Shown here piece by piece: positions 10,055-20,755 of a stretch of 64,000 nucleotides of DNA; the first letter of the stretch is position 1, and each line of letters opens with the position of its first letter. A program made the translations under genes and the position numbers. The stretch covers positions 6,999,151 to 7,063,150 of the forward strand of contig NC_003071.7 in NCBI RefSeq assembly GCF_000001735.4. Direction: 5' to 3'. The DNA comes from Arabidopsis thaliana (lineage: Eukaryota > Streptophyta > Magnoliopsida > Brassicales > Brassicaceae). The notes under the pieces are model-generated. The model saw only the letters and a list, made by a program, of their open reading frames with translations, had not been told where the DNA came from and did not search any database.

Positions 10055-12980
10055 ATGGAGTTACATGTATTAATTATGGTTGGTGAGTGGATATACAAAG
10101 AAGAAGGTTGGAAATTTGAAGCTGAAAAAGGAAGTTTCGGACGCTGTGTACGTATTATAGACACAACGACGTACACGGATTTGGCAAGTCCAATATGTGA
10201 TGTTTTCAGCTATAAGTTTAGTGAATGGAACCCTATAATAAGTTACTGGATGCCTGGAAAGATGTCTGATATGATAGCAAGTAATCGCCCTCCAGTATAT
10301 ATTGAGAATCAAATCAGCCTGGATACATTTATGTTGATTCGTAATGGCGATCCTTCTGTTAACTTGTTTGTGTCTTTTTACCCTATCGGCAATGGAGGCC
10401 ATACAGAGACAGAGGTTACAAATGTTGATGCAGCTCATAATTTTTACGAAGATATAAATGTAGATGAGGAGGATGACATAGATGAAGGTGATGAGGATGA
10501 ATATGAGGACGAGGATAATGAAGAGGACGAAGATATGGATGTACATGACGATGACACCGATGGTGAAAGCCGTGGAAGTACACTCGACCCTACAGTAGAC
10601 GATAGTGAAGGTAGTGGCGAAGATTACGATTACAATAAATGGGGTGACATGATTGTGGAACAATATGGAAATGGTCATGTTGAGGAGGGCGTCGTGAATG
10701 ACACTCAACAAACCGTGGAACCCCCAGGGGAACTCACTCGTCTATTGGCATCGTGTACGTCGACGGGTACACATGTACCTCATGTAGAACCCACTGGTGT
10801 TTTGGTTGACTGTACACCAACCTCTGCTCTATCCCCGACGTGTCAACATGGTTTGTACCAATGTACGTACACTAGAGTCTGTGCAGAGGAGACAAGATGC
10901 GAAGGTGAATTAGTTGAGCACACGGATGATATAGCTGAGAACGTAACTGGAGATGATGGTATAGTCGTCCTAGAAGGGGTTTCTGCAAGTGGGTTAAATA
11001 TTGAATCTGACGACCGTCTAGTGACAACAGGTGAAGCCTACAAAGTGTATAAAGGGTTTTCTACATTGCATAATGCTGAGAATGAGTTGCTCGATACTGA
11101 TGCGGCTCCTGTATTCGATGATTTAGCCAATGTTCGAGTCGATGAGACAGAAGTTGAATTGAGTACGTCAGGTCATCCGTTGTATGTGGGAAGTGTTTTC
11201 AAAAACAAGCAAGTCATACAGTAGACTATGCGACTTGTTGCAATCAAAAAGTGCTTCCGTTACAAACAAACTCGGTCATGCCCTAAAAGATTAGAGATGG
11301 TTTGCGTAGATCGCAATTGTTCATGGCATTTGACTGCACATGTCATACCCAATTTCAAATGTTTCAAAATCACAGGGTATGATTCCATCCATGTTTGCAA
11401 GATCGAGACTCGAAAGGATTATCGTAAACATGCAACTTACAAGCTTTTAGGCGAGGTTATGAAGAATAGATATAGTTCTTCGCAAGGTGGTCCGAGAGCT
11501 GTAGATTTGCCTCAATTGGTCTTAAATGGTCTTAATGTTCGGATCTCATATTCTACAGCATGGAGAGCTAGAGAGGTTGCAGTAAACTCTATAAGGGGTG
11601 ATGATATGGCTAGTTACAGGTTTTTACCTACATATCTGTATCTTCTACAATTAGCAAATCCCGGTACAATCTGTCATCTCCACTCCACTCCTGAAGATAA
11701 AGGTCGCCAGCGCTTCAAATATGTATTCGTTTCTCTCTCGGCGTCTATAAAAGGTTGGAAATGTATGAGGAAAGTCGTTGTTGTAGACGGAACGCAGCTA
11801 GTCGGTCGTTACAAAGGATGCCTCCTTATAGCATGTGCACAAGACGGGAACTTTCAAATTTTTCCATTAGCTTTTGGGGTTGTTGACGGCGAGACCGATG
11901 CTTCATGGATTTGGTTCTTTGAGAAATTATCAGAGATTGTTCCAGATACTGACGATTTGATGATTGTCTCGGACAGGCATTCTTCCATATATAAAGGCGT
12001 TAGTGTGGTGTACCCGTAAGCCCATCATGGAGCATGTATAGTACACCTGGAGCGAAACATATCGGTGTCTTACGCAAGGTACGGTGTGTCTGGTTTATTC
12101 TTTAGCGCCACTAAAGCGTATCGGATTAGAGATTTTGAAAAATACTTTGAAGAGTTAAGAGGTCGGAGCCCCGGATGTGCAAAGTATTTAGAGGATGTTG
12201 GATTTGAGCATTGGACTAGGGCATACTGCAAAGGGGAGCGGTACAATATCATGACTAGCAACAACTCCGAGGCAATGAACAATGTCTTAAGCAAGGCAAA
12301 AGCGTATCCAATTGTCTATATGCTAGAGTTCATCCGAGAGGTCATCATGCGATGGTTTGCAGCAAGGCAGAAAAAAGTGTCGAAGTGTAACTCTTTGGTC
12401 ACCCCGGAGGTAGATGAACGTTTCCTTCAAGACTTGCCTGCGTCAGGAAAGTTCTCAGTCATGATGTCTGGGCCTTGGAGTTATCAAGTTACTTCAAAGA
12501 CTGGTGAGCATTTTCACGTTGTCCTAGATGAGTGTACGTGTACTTGTCTTAGGTACACAATTTTAAGAATCCCATGCGAGAATGCTCTAGCTGCTGCAAT
12601 ACATTTTGGCATCAACCCGAAGGTTGTTGTTGGATTGTGGTATAGCCTTCAAGTGTTTTCTGATTCTTTCCAAGAACCCGTTTTACCTATACCGGACCCA
12701 AAAGACGTTGTTATTCCTCAAGAGTTATCGGACCTGATTCTCATACCTCCACGCAGCAGATGACCACCTAGGAGACCACCCACCAAGAGGATACTATCTA
12801 CTGGGGAAAACCGGGTAAGATTTTCCCCCATCCTCACTTCTATGCAATTTTTCCTTCCTTTTAGGCGCCTTACCATTTTTTAACTTTCAGAAAAAGAGGC
12901 AGAAAAGACTCATTCCTAATCGGTGTACAAGATGTCGGAAAACGGGGCATAACAAGAAGACATGCAAAAAACCTATTTAG
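10055..12980 (+). pseudogene. MURA-type transposase with in-frame stops
   Basis: One frame runs from ATG 10055 to 12814, then a phase-0 intron (12815-12890, GTAAG...CAG) and a last exon 12891-12980. Order: MuDR N-terminal region; acidic low-complexity stretch (~residues 140-175); MULE DNA-binding domain (CVDRNCSWHLTA, ~11310); transposase core with DGTQL (~11790), SDRHSS (~11968) and an E in the EDVGFEHW region (~12196); SWIM-like CTCTCLRYTILRIPCENA (~12536); and a C-terminal CX2CX4HX4C knuckle (CTRCRKTGHNKKTC, ~12930). The frame is broken by TAG at 11222, TAA at 12017 and TGA at 12761, without any frame change. The SWIM histidine (normally PCEHA) is Asn. The DDE residues appear present, so the copy looks recently inactivated. 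Probably At2g16150. Confidence 0.8.
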
Positions 12981-13419
12981 GCCTCGCGATGGTTAGAGTT
13001 TACGTCTCCGTGCTTTTGGAAGCTGTTCTACGTACGTTTTTGGAAATCTTTTGATCAGTCTATGTAGTAATATTACATATTATTTTGTCTGTACGTTACC
13101 TTATGTACGTACGTTTGTGGACCTCGTATTATCGGGTGTATTTGATTATCCTTTAACTTTTTGTCAATCCCGTTGTTTTCTGTACGTACTTTTGTTAAAC
13201 GTTTTCATTTGTACGTACACTGGGTACATCTAATTATACAGAGTTGACGGTTACATTTTTTTGCTATACCGTTACATCGATTTGGGACCAATCATCGCGT
13301 CTTTCTAAAATCTATTTAAGAAACTGGTGATAACACCCTTAATTCATTCAAACAAACGTCCAATCCCATCACACACATAAAACAGAAAGTCGGTTATTCT
13401 GGTTTTTGTTGTTGTCATC

Positions 13420-14316
13420 ATGGATGATGGATATCATGCCATTTCCGAACTTTGTCCCATGATCACCGGATGGAGTATACGCGCTTTTGTGGTCAGGGTG
13501 TTTCAAAAATGCGTGGGAATAAATGAGTTCGACCTGGGTCTCATCTTGGCAGATAATCGAGTAATATTTCGCCAATGTCTTTATAACGTTTTTACTTTCA
13601 CATACCGTACATGTCACTAATCATGATGATTTGTTGTAGGGAATGCGTTCCCGCATAGAGGCTACCATTAATCGTCGCCTTGCTTCATTTTACTCTGACC
13701 GTATCCGAGAAAATGAGTGGATAGTTATCAATACTTTCTCAGTTCGTCTCCACAACAGACCATTGTTACCAAAGTTTCAGGATTGCCTGCAATACCGTAT
13801 TATGATTTTACTCCTTTTGACTACATCATCGAGAGGACAGTTTCTACCGGAGTGTTAGTCGGTTAGTATATTTGACTGTCTATTCATTTTTGTAAATATG
13901 TACGTACACATAATGCTTTTATCTTCCATTACGTACACCAGATGTTATTGGTGCGCTCATTGAGGTTGGCAATTTGACCAAAGACTACCGTGGGCGGAAG
14001 CTTCCTTTTAAAATAATGGATAAACAGTAAGTTGTTTATTTTTAATGTTTTTGGCTATATGTTTGTTATATCCTGTGTATAATATATATTCTCTGTAGCA
14101 AGGAAGTTCTTCAATGTGAAGCACCAAAATGATCAAGCTTTCGAATTTCAAAGATTCTTCCAGCGGCTAACTGGTCCTCAAAACATTATCGCACTCGTAT
14201 CTTGGCGTCTAACCGGGATCCATAAACTGAAGGTTGTGACCAATGGCCCTATCTCCAAAGTCATTGCTAATCCGGATATACCGGAAGTGGAAGAAATCAG
14301 AGTCGTTGTCTATTAG
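13420..14316 (+). pseudogene. RPA1-like OB-fold protein (DUF223-like) in the Mutator-like element
   Basis: Three or four exons of a nucleic-acid-binding OB-fold protein. Exon 1 (from ATG 13420) reads ISELCPMITGWSIRAFVVRV...EFDLGLILADN. Exon 2 (from ~13641, after TTGTAG) reads GMRSRIEATINRRLASFYSD...ENEWIVINTFSV. Next come FTPFDYII and DVIGALIEVGNLTKDYRGRK (~13940-14027). The last exon (~14100-14316) ends NPDIPEVEEIRVVVY. The order matches plant DUF223/replication-protein-A1-like proteins, which have many transposon-associated copies in Arabidopsis. The frame must change near 13780 between PLLPKF and the PYYDFTPF segment, so this copy is probably broken or has a splice I cannot place. Such domains bind single-stranded DNA; the role in the element is unknown. 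Confidence 0.55.
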
Positions 14317-14521
14317 TTTATTTCTTGTTTCTTTTATTCTAAATAACTACAGATTTGTAACCGAATTTAAACATATCCCTACTTTTATGCTACAGTTTTA
14401 TCTTCTAATTGCTACAGTTTACTTATTACAAATACAGCCTAATTGTAATGACCTTCCATGGACGTACATTTATGTTTGTGTACGTTCAAATAGGTGTACT
14501 CTATGTATAATGTAAACAAAC

Positions 14522-14977
14522 TTAGTTCCATTCATACCCCGCACATATGAATATGATGGCGCAGACGATGGTTGCATCAGCTCGGACGGGTGCATGACGC
14601 TGCATGAGCTTAAGTGCTCCATTGATGTCAGTTTCATGAATTAGAACACGTATTGCTTCGTTATACACAGCCGTCGGATTGTTAGCGAGAAGGCACCTTT
14701 TGAAAAATGGTCGATTGCGGCCTTCTCCTTGGGGTCCGGTTGGATTATGGCCACCTCCTACTTGGAAGTCATCGGGAACACGGCACAAGCTGTAGATGTT
14801 AGCGTCTTTAAGGACATCCGGTCGGTAGACAATGTCTCTTCCACGAGTGCCGGATCGTATCAGTGGCTTAAGGTCCAACCAGCTTTTGTCTGCCACTTTC
14901 TTAGCTATCATAGCGAACAAGTCGTCGGAAATAGTGGGATTGACCATCTTAGTAATGAGATACTCCGAAGAGGTCAA
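14522..14977 (-). CDS. Small F-box-like protein (At1g67623-like) carried by the Mutator-like element
   Basis: An intact 151-codon frame on the minus strand. The N-terminus (ISDDLFAMIAKKVADKSWLDLKPL) looks like a divergent F-box with a Ser-Trp-x-Asp-Leu core. The C-terminal half (FFKRCLLANNPTAVYNEAIR ... ALKLMQRHAPVRADATIVCA) resembles the family typified by the putative F-box protein At1g67623, where a FL-RC-GNPEALY motif is followed by SEL1-like helices. It lies between the OB-fold gene and the protease gene, so it is cargo of the element, perhaps captured from a host F-box gene. It is shorter than host members. The start at 14977 is the first Met; residues ITKMVNPTISDD could allow a later start. 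Family assignment is by eye and moderate. Confidence 0.5.
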   Translation of the reverse strand: MTSSEYLITKMVNPTISDDLFAMIAKKVADKSWLDLKPLIRSGTRGRDIVYRPDVLKDANIYSLCRVPDDFQVGGGHNPTGPQGEGRNRPFFKRCLLANNPTAVYNEAIRVLIHETDINGALKLMQRHAPVRADATIVCAIIFICAGYEWN

Positions 14978-16632
14978 ATTCTTCCTCCCATTTAATAACC
15001 ACGGATGGAGATATTGTTGGGGAAATTACAGTTACATTCAATGAGAAATTTAATTTTACATTGATGGATGTCAAATCAATGTTACCGCCTGTATACACAT
15101 CAGTCGTGTACTGTGTACACGTGGACACGTAGTTTGTACGTACTTTGGTAAGATATCTTGTTTTTGTACGTTGTTAATTACTACATAAAATGTTGCATAA
15201 CATCCAAAAGTAATAAACTGTTTAGAAAACAAACAAGTAAATGTAAACACAACCAAACACAAGTTCCAAAAGGCATACAAAACACATAAGTTTGCTTTAG
15301 TTTCAACTTCGAATAACTAGATTAATGGCCCAATTCCATGCTCGTAGAGGTCGACTGCATAACCCTTACGGAAGTTGTACATATCATCTTCTTCAATCGA
15401 AAACCTGTCCTCAACAGGAGTGTTAAGCATGTACAACTCAATAAACTTCATCGCGTACGGACCGCATTCTCCGGTAGTTGGATTTTGTGCTAGACGTTGA
15501 TTCCTTATGTATGTAAAAGGAGTCACGGGATAAGGCTTATCGAGATAATCTTTGCATGTCGCTCTGACTAGGTACGGTAGCATCTCCATTATTGGAAGGA
15601 TACGTGACCTAACCACAGACTCCCGCGTAAGCGAACGCAAAGGATCCATGATTTCAATAGCACGACGTTGCAGGCATATAGCCAACCCAACCCAATGCTT
15701 CTCATCTTTCCAGTTCATGGGAACAGATATGACGTCCACATCTCTGATCCAATGCAGCTGTGGTTCACGATTAAGGCATTCTCCCTTGGGAAACCGTGTG
15801 AGAAGTTTGTCCCATTTGAAAGTGTCGGGTTTACGACAGGATCTGAATGCAGTGGCACAACTTGACAGAAGGAAAGTGAGTCTGGGATCCACCCCGACAT
15901 ACCGATTTCTCTTCATATGCTCCCCGTTCTTATGCCACATCAAGAGTGCCATCATTTCCATGTGCTGAAAAGTACATAAAAGTCTGATGTTATGTACGTA
16001 CTTTCAAAAACATATTATTACATATACGTACAATTACAACAGTGTACGTAATTAATGGTCACTTACGTATGAGCCAACCCAATCATTAGCCTCGGCTAGA
16101 GTTGTGAAGAATTCGTTGTCCACTTTCCGAAAGCCGAAAAGAGTATGGCACCTGAAATTAGTAAGACATATGAAATAGTTATGATTGATATAAGATTGAC
16201 AAACAAACAGATAATTGTGTGAATGCACAGATGCATATATTTTTTCTTCTTGCATTATATTGCATAATTTCTGGAATTTAGCTTCGTCAACCTTCTCCAA
16301 AGGATTGTACAACGAATCGCCAGCCTTAACCAAAACCTCCAGGCCTGCCTCTCTCTCCTCAACAAATGTTACATCAGGATCTTTTTTATCATCATTTTTG
16401 GTGTCATCGGAGAAGTTAACTCTCCATTTTACGCTTTTCTTCTCTTTCTCATTGACGGGAGCAACGATTGCTTCAGTTTGAGAGACACTCGCTTCGACAA
16501 CATCGTCCTCCTTTCCTGTCTGCAAGCACAAAATCATATAATTAGATTGGTCATGGAAACAGCTACAGGAGTACGTACACTATATGCCCGTCTAGTTGAA
16601 ATATTAATAGGTACACGGGATAATATACTGAC

Positions 16633-16930
16633 CTCTTCGGGGATTGCAACCTTTTCAGATACTTTTTCTTCGAGAACATCGTCTTTCAATTGAGTAAGCA
16701 CCTAATGAAAACAATTTAACAAACATCAAATTATAACTCCGACAGTAATGTTATTAATAGTTAGCTAATAAATTATCTCTTCAGGGACGACAACCTTCTC
16801 AGGAATTTTAGATACATTTTCTGCGAGAATATCGTCCTTCAATTGAGTAAGCACCTAATGAAAACAATATAACAAACATCAAATGATATCTCCGACAGTA
16901 ATGTTATAGTTAGTTAGGAACTTACCTTGC
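16633..16930 (-). repeat. Tandem exon duplication in the DUF1985-Ulp1 gene
   Basis: Two adjacent copies (~16633-16776 and ~16777-16930) of one short exon plus flanking intron. Each encodes VLTQLKDD(V/I)L-E-VS-KV-PEE, and the shared intron text AATTGAGTAAGCACCTAATG recurs 153 bases apart. The second copy has a 9-base insertion. Both keep splice context, so the duplication lengthened the acidic linker without breaking the frame. Confidence 0.7.
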
Positions 16931-18500
16931 TAACAACTACGGTTGGTGAAGACGGGTCACTGAGATTCGCTTCATAATCAAAATCCCCTACAGTCGTCGG
17001 AGGAACAAGTCTTGGTAACGCAGTGTCCTTCAGATTTAGTAACCAAATAATTGGTTATATCTCTAATTGGCAAATAAGCGTTACAAATAGCAAAATAGTA
17101 ACACATACCTCCAAGGCTTCATCTACAACTCTTGGAGATTTAGCCTCCTTCAAAGCTTCCTCTCCATCCCGACAAATTGTTTCAGCCTGACCTCATTATA
17201 TGGAGATGGATGGCCATCTATTAGTCAAACTCACAGCAAAACATTCAAAGGTGCGAAACAGATTTCAAAAACATTGTACGTACAATGGGATTGCCATCTT
17301 CTGTAACTTCAAAAGCAAATTCTTGCCTAACCTTGACCTCCGGTGATTGTGGCTCCTCCAACTGTTGTGACTCAGGAGCAACAACGTCTTCTTCAGGATT
17401 ACCACCAAGGCCTTTCGCAACGTCCTATACAAATGCAAACAATACAAATTAGAAATAATCTGTACGTACACTAAAATTAGTAGTACGTACTCTTGTACCT
17501 GATGGGACGAGGAAGATACATCATCTGACATTTTCTCAATGATTGGGTCAGACAGTATTGGGTCAGGCAGGAGTTGTTCAAAGTTACCACCATCAGGAAT
17601 GCCATGTTCGGGCTGTTGTGTCGAAAGTAAGAACATTAAGAACATAAAATATTTTGTACATACAATAATAAAATAATAAGAACACAAGTTACCTGGTGAG
17701 ATGGTGATGGAACACGATCGACATTGTCTTCCATTACAGAGTCACAGACATTTTGGTGTAACTTTGAAGAATCTTCTTCAACCTCCGAGTTCCCTCCTTC
17801 CTCCTTCGAAATCAAAACCATACAATTGGTCAGTAATATTTCTTTATGTACGTACAATAAGGCAAAAATTGTAACATGACTATTACACAAGTGAGTTACC
17901 TGTTCAGTTGAAGATGCTCCACCCAAATATATATTGTCCATATCATAGTCAGAGACGGTATGTTTTGCTGAAACTTCGCCATCCCCATCATTGCCTGGTA
18001 CCTCCTGTGAATAAACACCAATATAACGCATTCCTAAGTATTTGGTTATACGTACACTTAATAAAAACCTTTTTTTGGATTGTATTTACACAAGGTACAT
18101 GCTGTAGACGTACCTCAACAGGAAGACTACCAGTTGCAGCCTTCTTGGGAGTATTGTTCAACTTGGAAGATCTTCTTGGAACAAAGTTTTTTTGTTTGGT
18201 GGATTTCTTTACAGATTTTCTCTGTACCTGTTCAGCTGCCTTCTCAACTCTTTTGTTCGCCTTCTCAACCCTTTTGTTCACCTTCTCAACAGTTTTGGTC
18301 ACCCTCTCAACCTTCTCAGATGGTGAATCAGATTTGTGGGATGCTCGTGGGCCTTCTTCGTTTCGGTCCTGGGACTGTAGAGCAGCACGTATCTCTTCAC
18401 GGACAAATACTTTTAAATCTTCAAATTTATTATCCAAAAGTTGTGTTTGCCTCTTGAAGAAACGCCTCAATTCGCCCGCATACTTATCGAACGCTTCGTC

Positions 18501-18652
18501 TCCAACTTCACCATCACCACCACTTGGTCCACCTTCACCATCACCACCACTGGGTCCACCTTCACCATCAGCACCACTGGGTCCACCTTCACCATCACCA
18601 CCACTTGGTCCACCTTCACCATCACCACCACTGGGTCCACCTTCACCATCAT
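18501..18652 (-). repeat. 27-bp coding minisatellite (GEGGPSGGD repeats)
   Basis: Five tandem units of 27 bases plus a partial sixth. On the minus strand each encodes the 9-residue GEGGPSGGD, once GEGGPSGAD. It lies in the linker between DUF1985 and Ulp1. The period is a multiple of three, so copy-number change keeps the frame. Other apparent reading frames here (18441-18845 plus, 18467-18685 minus) are shadows of the repeat. Confidence 0.85.
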
Positions 18653-20755
18653 CAGAGTGACTAATTTTCCTTTTTTTGTTTTCAACAGGATTTGCCACCC
18701 GTCTTTGCCTCTTCAAAATAACTATATTAAACGGTTAAATCATGCATTACTACTCTTAGAGGAACCTAATTCTGATATAAGTTATACGATGAAAAGATAT
18801 GGTTACCTCTCTCTCCAGTTGCTGAGGGCCGAACTTGCTTCTTAGGCGCATCATCGCCTCCAACCCACATTTTCTCATTCCACTCCTGCTCAGATTTCAA
18901 CATCCTTAAAATGTTATCAACTCTTGGGTCCTCTTTTTCTTTCCTCCATACAAAAGATTTTGGGCAATTACTGTCTGCTGGGTCCACAATATATGTGATA
19001 TCCACCTACATAGACGATCATTGTTAATTTTAGAGTGTATGTACTTACAACAACAACTGCACAAACCTGTTCAGCAGACTCGCATGCCAATATGGTGGAT
19101 GTCTTGATTGGACGCAGTTTGGAAAGGTTTTTAATAGTCCTCTCTGTAAAGACGGCGGTATCTCCTTCAGAAGGTAGGAGACTAGCAATAGACGGGATAG
19201 TTTTGAATGCAAGGAGTTGGAGTCCAAGTGGGAAGCCATGGAGTACATAAGAATGTTGCTTGCAACCACTCCGGAGTTTTTTAACGTCGGTCTCTCCTTT
19301 GAAACTTGCGATACGCTCCAAAGTAAGCAGAAATGATGTCCTTCCCCAGGGATATTTACAGGAGAAATCAAGGTTCTTCGTCAGCTCAACTGTCATCTCA
19401 TTTGGTCTCAAAGGAGGAGACTTGTCACATATTAGCACCCCATCCACAATGATAATTAAGGCGAGAGCTAATTTCTTCCATGCAGGCATGTCAGTTTCAG
19501 AAATCAATCTATCCCTTAATTCTTCAACTGTTGGATTAGCTTTATCATCTCCAAACAGAGTAGCCCAAACTGTATTTTCACCTTCCTCCCGCTGCATAAC
19601 ACTTTCTACATCCTTATCTTTAGGATAGGTTCCACATTCCAAACCAGTTATAAGTGCCCATTCTCTTAATCCGAGCCTAATAGGATGACCAGCGAATACC
19701 ATCCACATCTCATAACGTTTCTTTGTAACTAACTAACGGCATATTAATCCAAGAACAAGTTTACCAGAAAAGGATGCCTTGTTAGTAGGGATCCTAAAGA
19801 GGTCACCAAATGGAGAATCTAGAAGGAACGTCATTTCTGGTGTGTCCTTAAGCGCAGCTGCTATTTGACCAATGTACTCCGGTCTGGAGTACGCATTTAT
19901 CTTTGCCTTGCTAGGGTAGTGATCGAGTGCAAACAACCTTTGTGGTAATTCACCCGGATCATTAGAAGTACTTCCTGAAAGTTGAACAAGACGAAGAAGT
20001 TCTTAACACGTACACTATATCCAAATACCAACTAAACATAAACTCGATATTCATATACACGTACACCGAAACCTTTTATACTCAATCAACTGTTTTTGGC
20101 GGAAAAAACCAAAAACCCCTTTGTCAATTGAAAATTTCTGAGTTGAAATCTCTAAAATTAACCTAGATTTTGAATCAAATCATTCTCCAAACGAAGTTAG
20201 GGAAAACTAACCCAGATTTGTCGTCGCCGCCGATGCCTCATCAATATCCGAAACTCCTCGCCGCCGACTACTCTTCCTCGTCGCCGCCATTAGAGCTCTT
20301 CTCTGAACAGTTAATCGATAAACCCAAAAATCGTATTATTGTTCCACACTTTAACACGAACCCTATCGAAATTTTCTCCACTTTAGCAATGACTCGAACT
20401 CGAACAGAGCCTCAATCGGAATTGTGTTTCAGTTTCGTCGGAATTTCTCTGGTTCTTCGAAATCATTCTTCGTTTCGTCGGAACTGTTCTGCTTTCTCGA
20501 AGAAGACAGTTTTTTTTATTTATTTTAAGTTTTAAAATTAATAATTTTAAATATTTAAATTATTTTGAAACCAGAAAACGGTTAAGGAAACTGAACCGGC
20601 TCCACGAAACTAAACCGCCTCCGTCAGTTTTTCGTTCCAGAGCAAATTCGGCCATTTTAGTTCTAATGGCTAAAATGTGGTTGACCCAGCCCACTTTGCC
20701 TTTTTGTGAAAGAAAAAGTCAGGTGTCCAACGTGAAAATTACTTTAATATTTATG

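Larger units (their letters stand above)
9388..18056. repeat. Dispersed GTACGTAC palindromes of the Mutator-like element
   Basis: Exact GTACGTAC occurs at 9431, 10863, 13105, 13182, 13211, 13900, 15136, 15994, 16571, 17276, 17462, 17483 and 17848. Near matches (GTACGTA, TACGTACA, GTACGTT) lie at about 9388, 13030, 13091, 13930, 15176, 16025, 16044 and 18049. Only the copy at 10863 lies inside a main coding frame. The others are in the left arm, the spacers, and introns of the OB-fold and DUF1985-Ulp1 genes. Chance expectation is about 0.2 per 11 kb at even base composition. In VANDAL elements, dispersed short motifs in non-coding DNA are targets of the element's own anti-silencing protein; that role here is an inference. 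Confidence 0.75.
15317..19974 (-). pseudogene. DUF1985-Ulp1 (C48) protease gene, VANC/Kaonashi ULP-like
   Basis: A many-exon minus-strand gene. The 5' exon (19974 to about 19005) has the DUF1985 signature KRYEMWMVFAGHPIRLGLRE followed by WALITGLECGTYP; a TAG codon at 19733-19735 interrupts it between GLICR and LVTKKRYEM. Next come VDITYIVDPADSNCPKSFVW (~19000), a low-complexity exon with GEGGPSGGD repeats and a basic coiled-coil-like stretch (18716-~18115), then about eight short acidic exons (18000-16600), two duplicated. The last exon (15317-~15965) is a Ulp1 domain with KHWV (His), IMDP (Asp), a Gln before the active site, and GECGPYAMKF (Cys): a complete-looking catalytic triad. Ulp1 enzymes remove SUMO. 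DUF1985 proteins of VANDAL elements (VANC) counteract silencing. A first exon further upstream (to ~20240) is possible but not placed. Confidence 0.7.
9258..20746. mobile_element. Mutator-like element, non-TIR VANDAL/Kaonashi type
   Basis: An ~11.5 kb unit. It has a MURA transposase and an OB-fold gene on the plus strand, then a small F-box-like gene and a DUF1985-Ulp1 gene on the minus strand. Boundaries are proposed from ATATTTATG, a 9-base direct repeat at 9249-9257 and 20747-20755, the target duplication length typical of Mutator elements. Long terminal inverted repeats are absent: GTAAATTGCGCAC at the left only weakly resembles the right end. Both terminal regions share GTTGACCCA and ACGAAACT-AACC motifs in the same orientation. 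Ulp1-like cargo is typical of Kaonashi MULEs; DUF1985 genes occur in VANDAL and Kaonashi elements. Several in-frame stops suggest it is no longer autonomous. The edges are uncertain by tens of bases because the flanks are AT-rich. Confidence 0.75.

Noticed and set aside
10070-10711. 213-codon minus-strand frame antisense to the transposase
   Set aside because: It mirrors the acidic low-complexity part of the transposase; the translation is an odd Ile/Tyr/Val-rich string with no family resemblance.
18501-18652. CRISPR-like array
   Set aside because: The 27-bp units are contiguous without unique spacers and sit inside a plant gene exon.
18441-18845. Thr/Ile repeat protein on the plus strand, and a Val/Asp repeat protein on the minus strand
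   Set aside because: Both are other-frame readings of the 27-bp minisatellite, whose coding frame is GEGGPSGGD.
20170-20535. 121-codon plus-strand frame near the right end of the Mutator-like element
   Set aside because: Composition is Ser/Pro-rich without a recognisable domain; the region is more likely the promoter or first exon of the opposite-strand gene.
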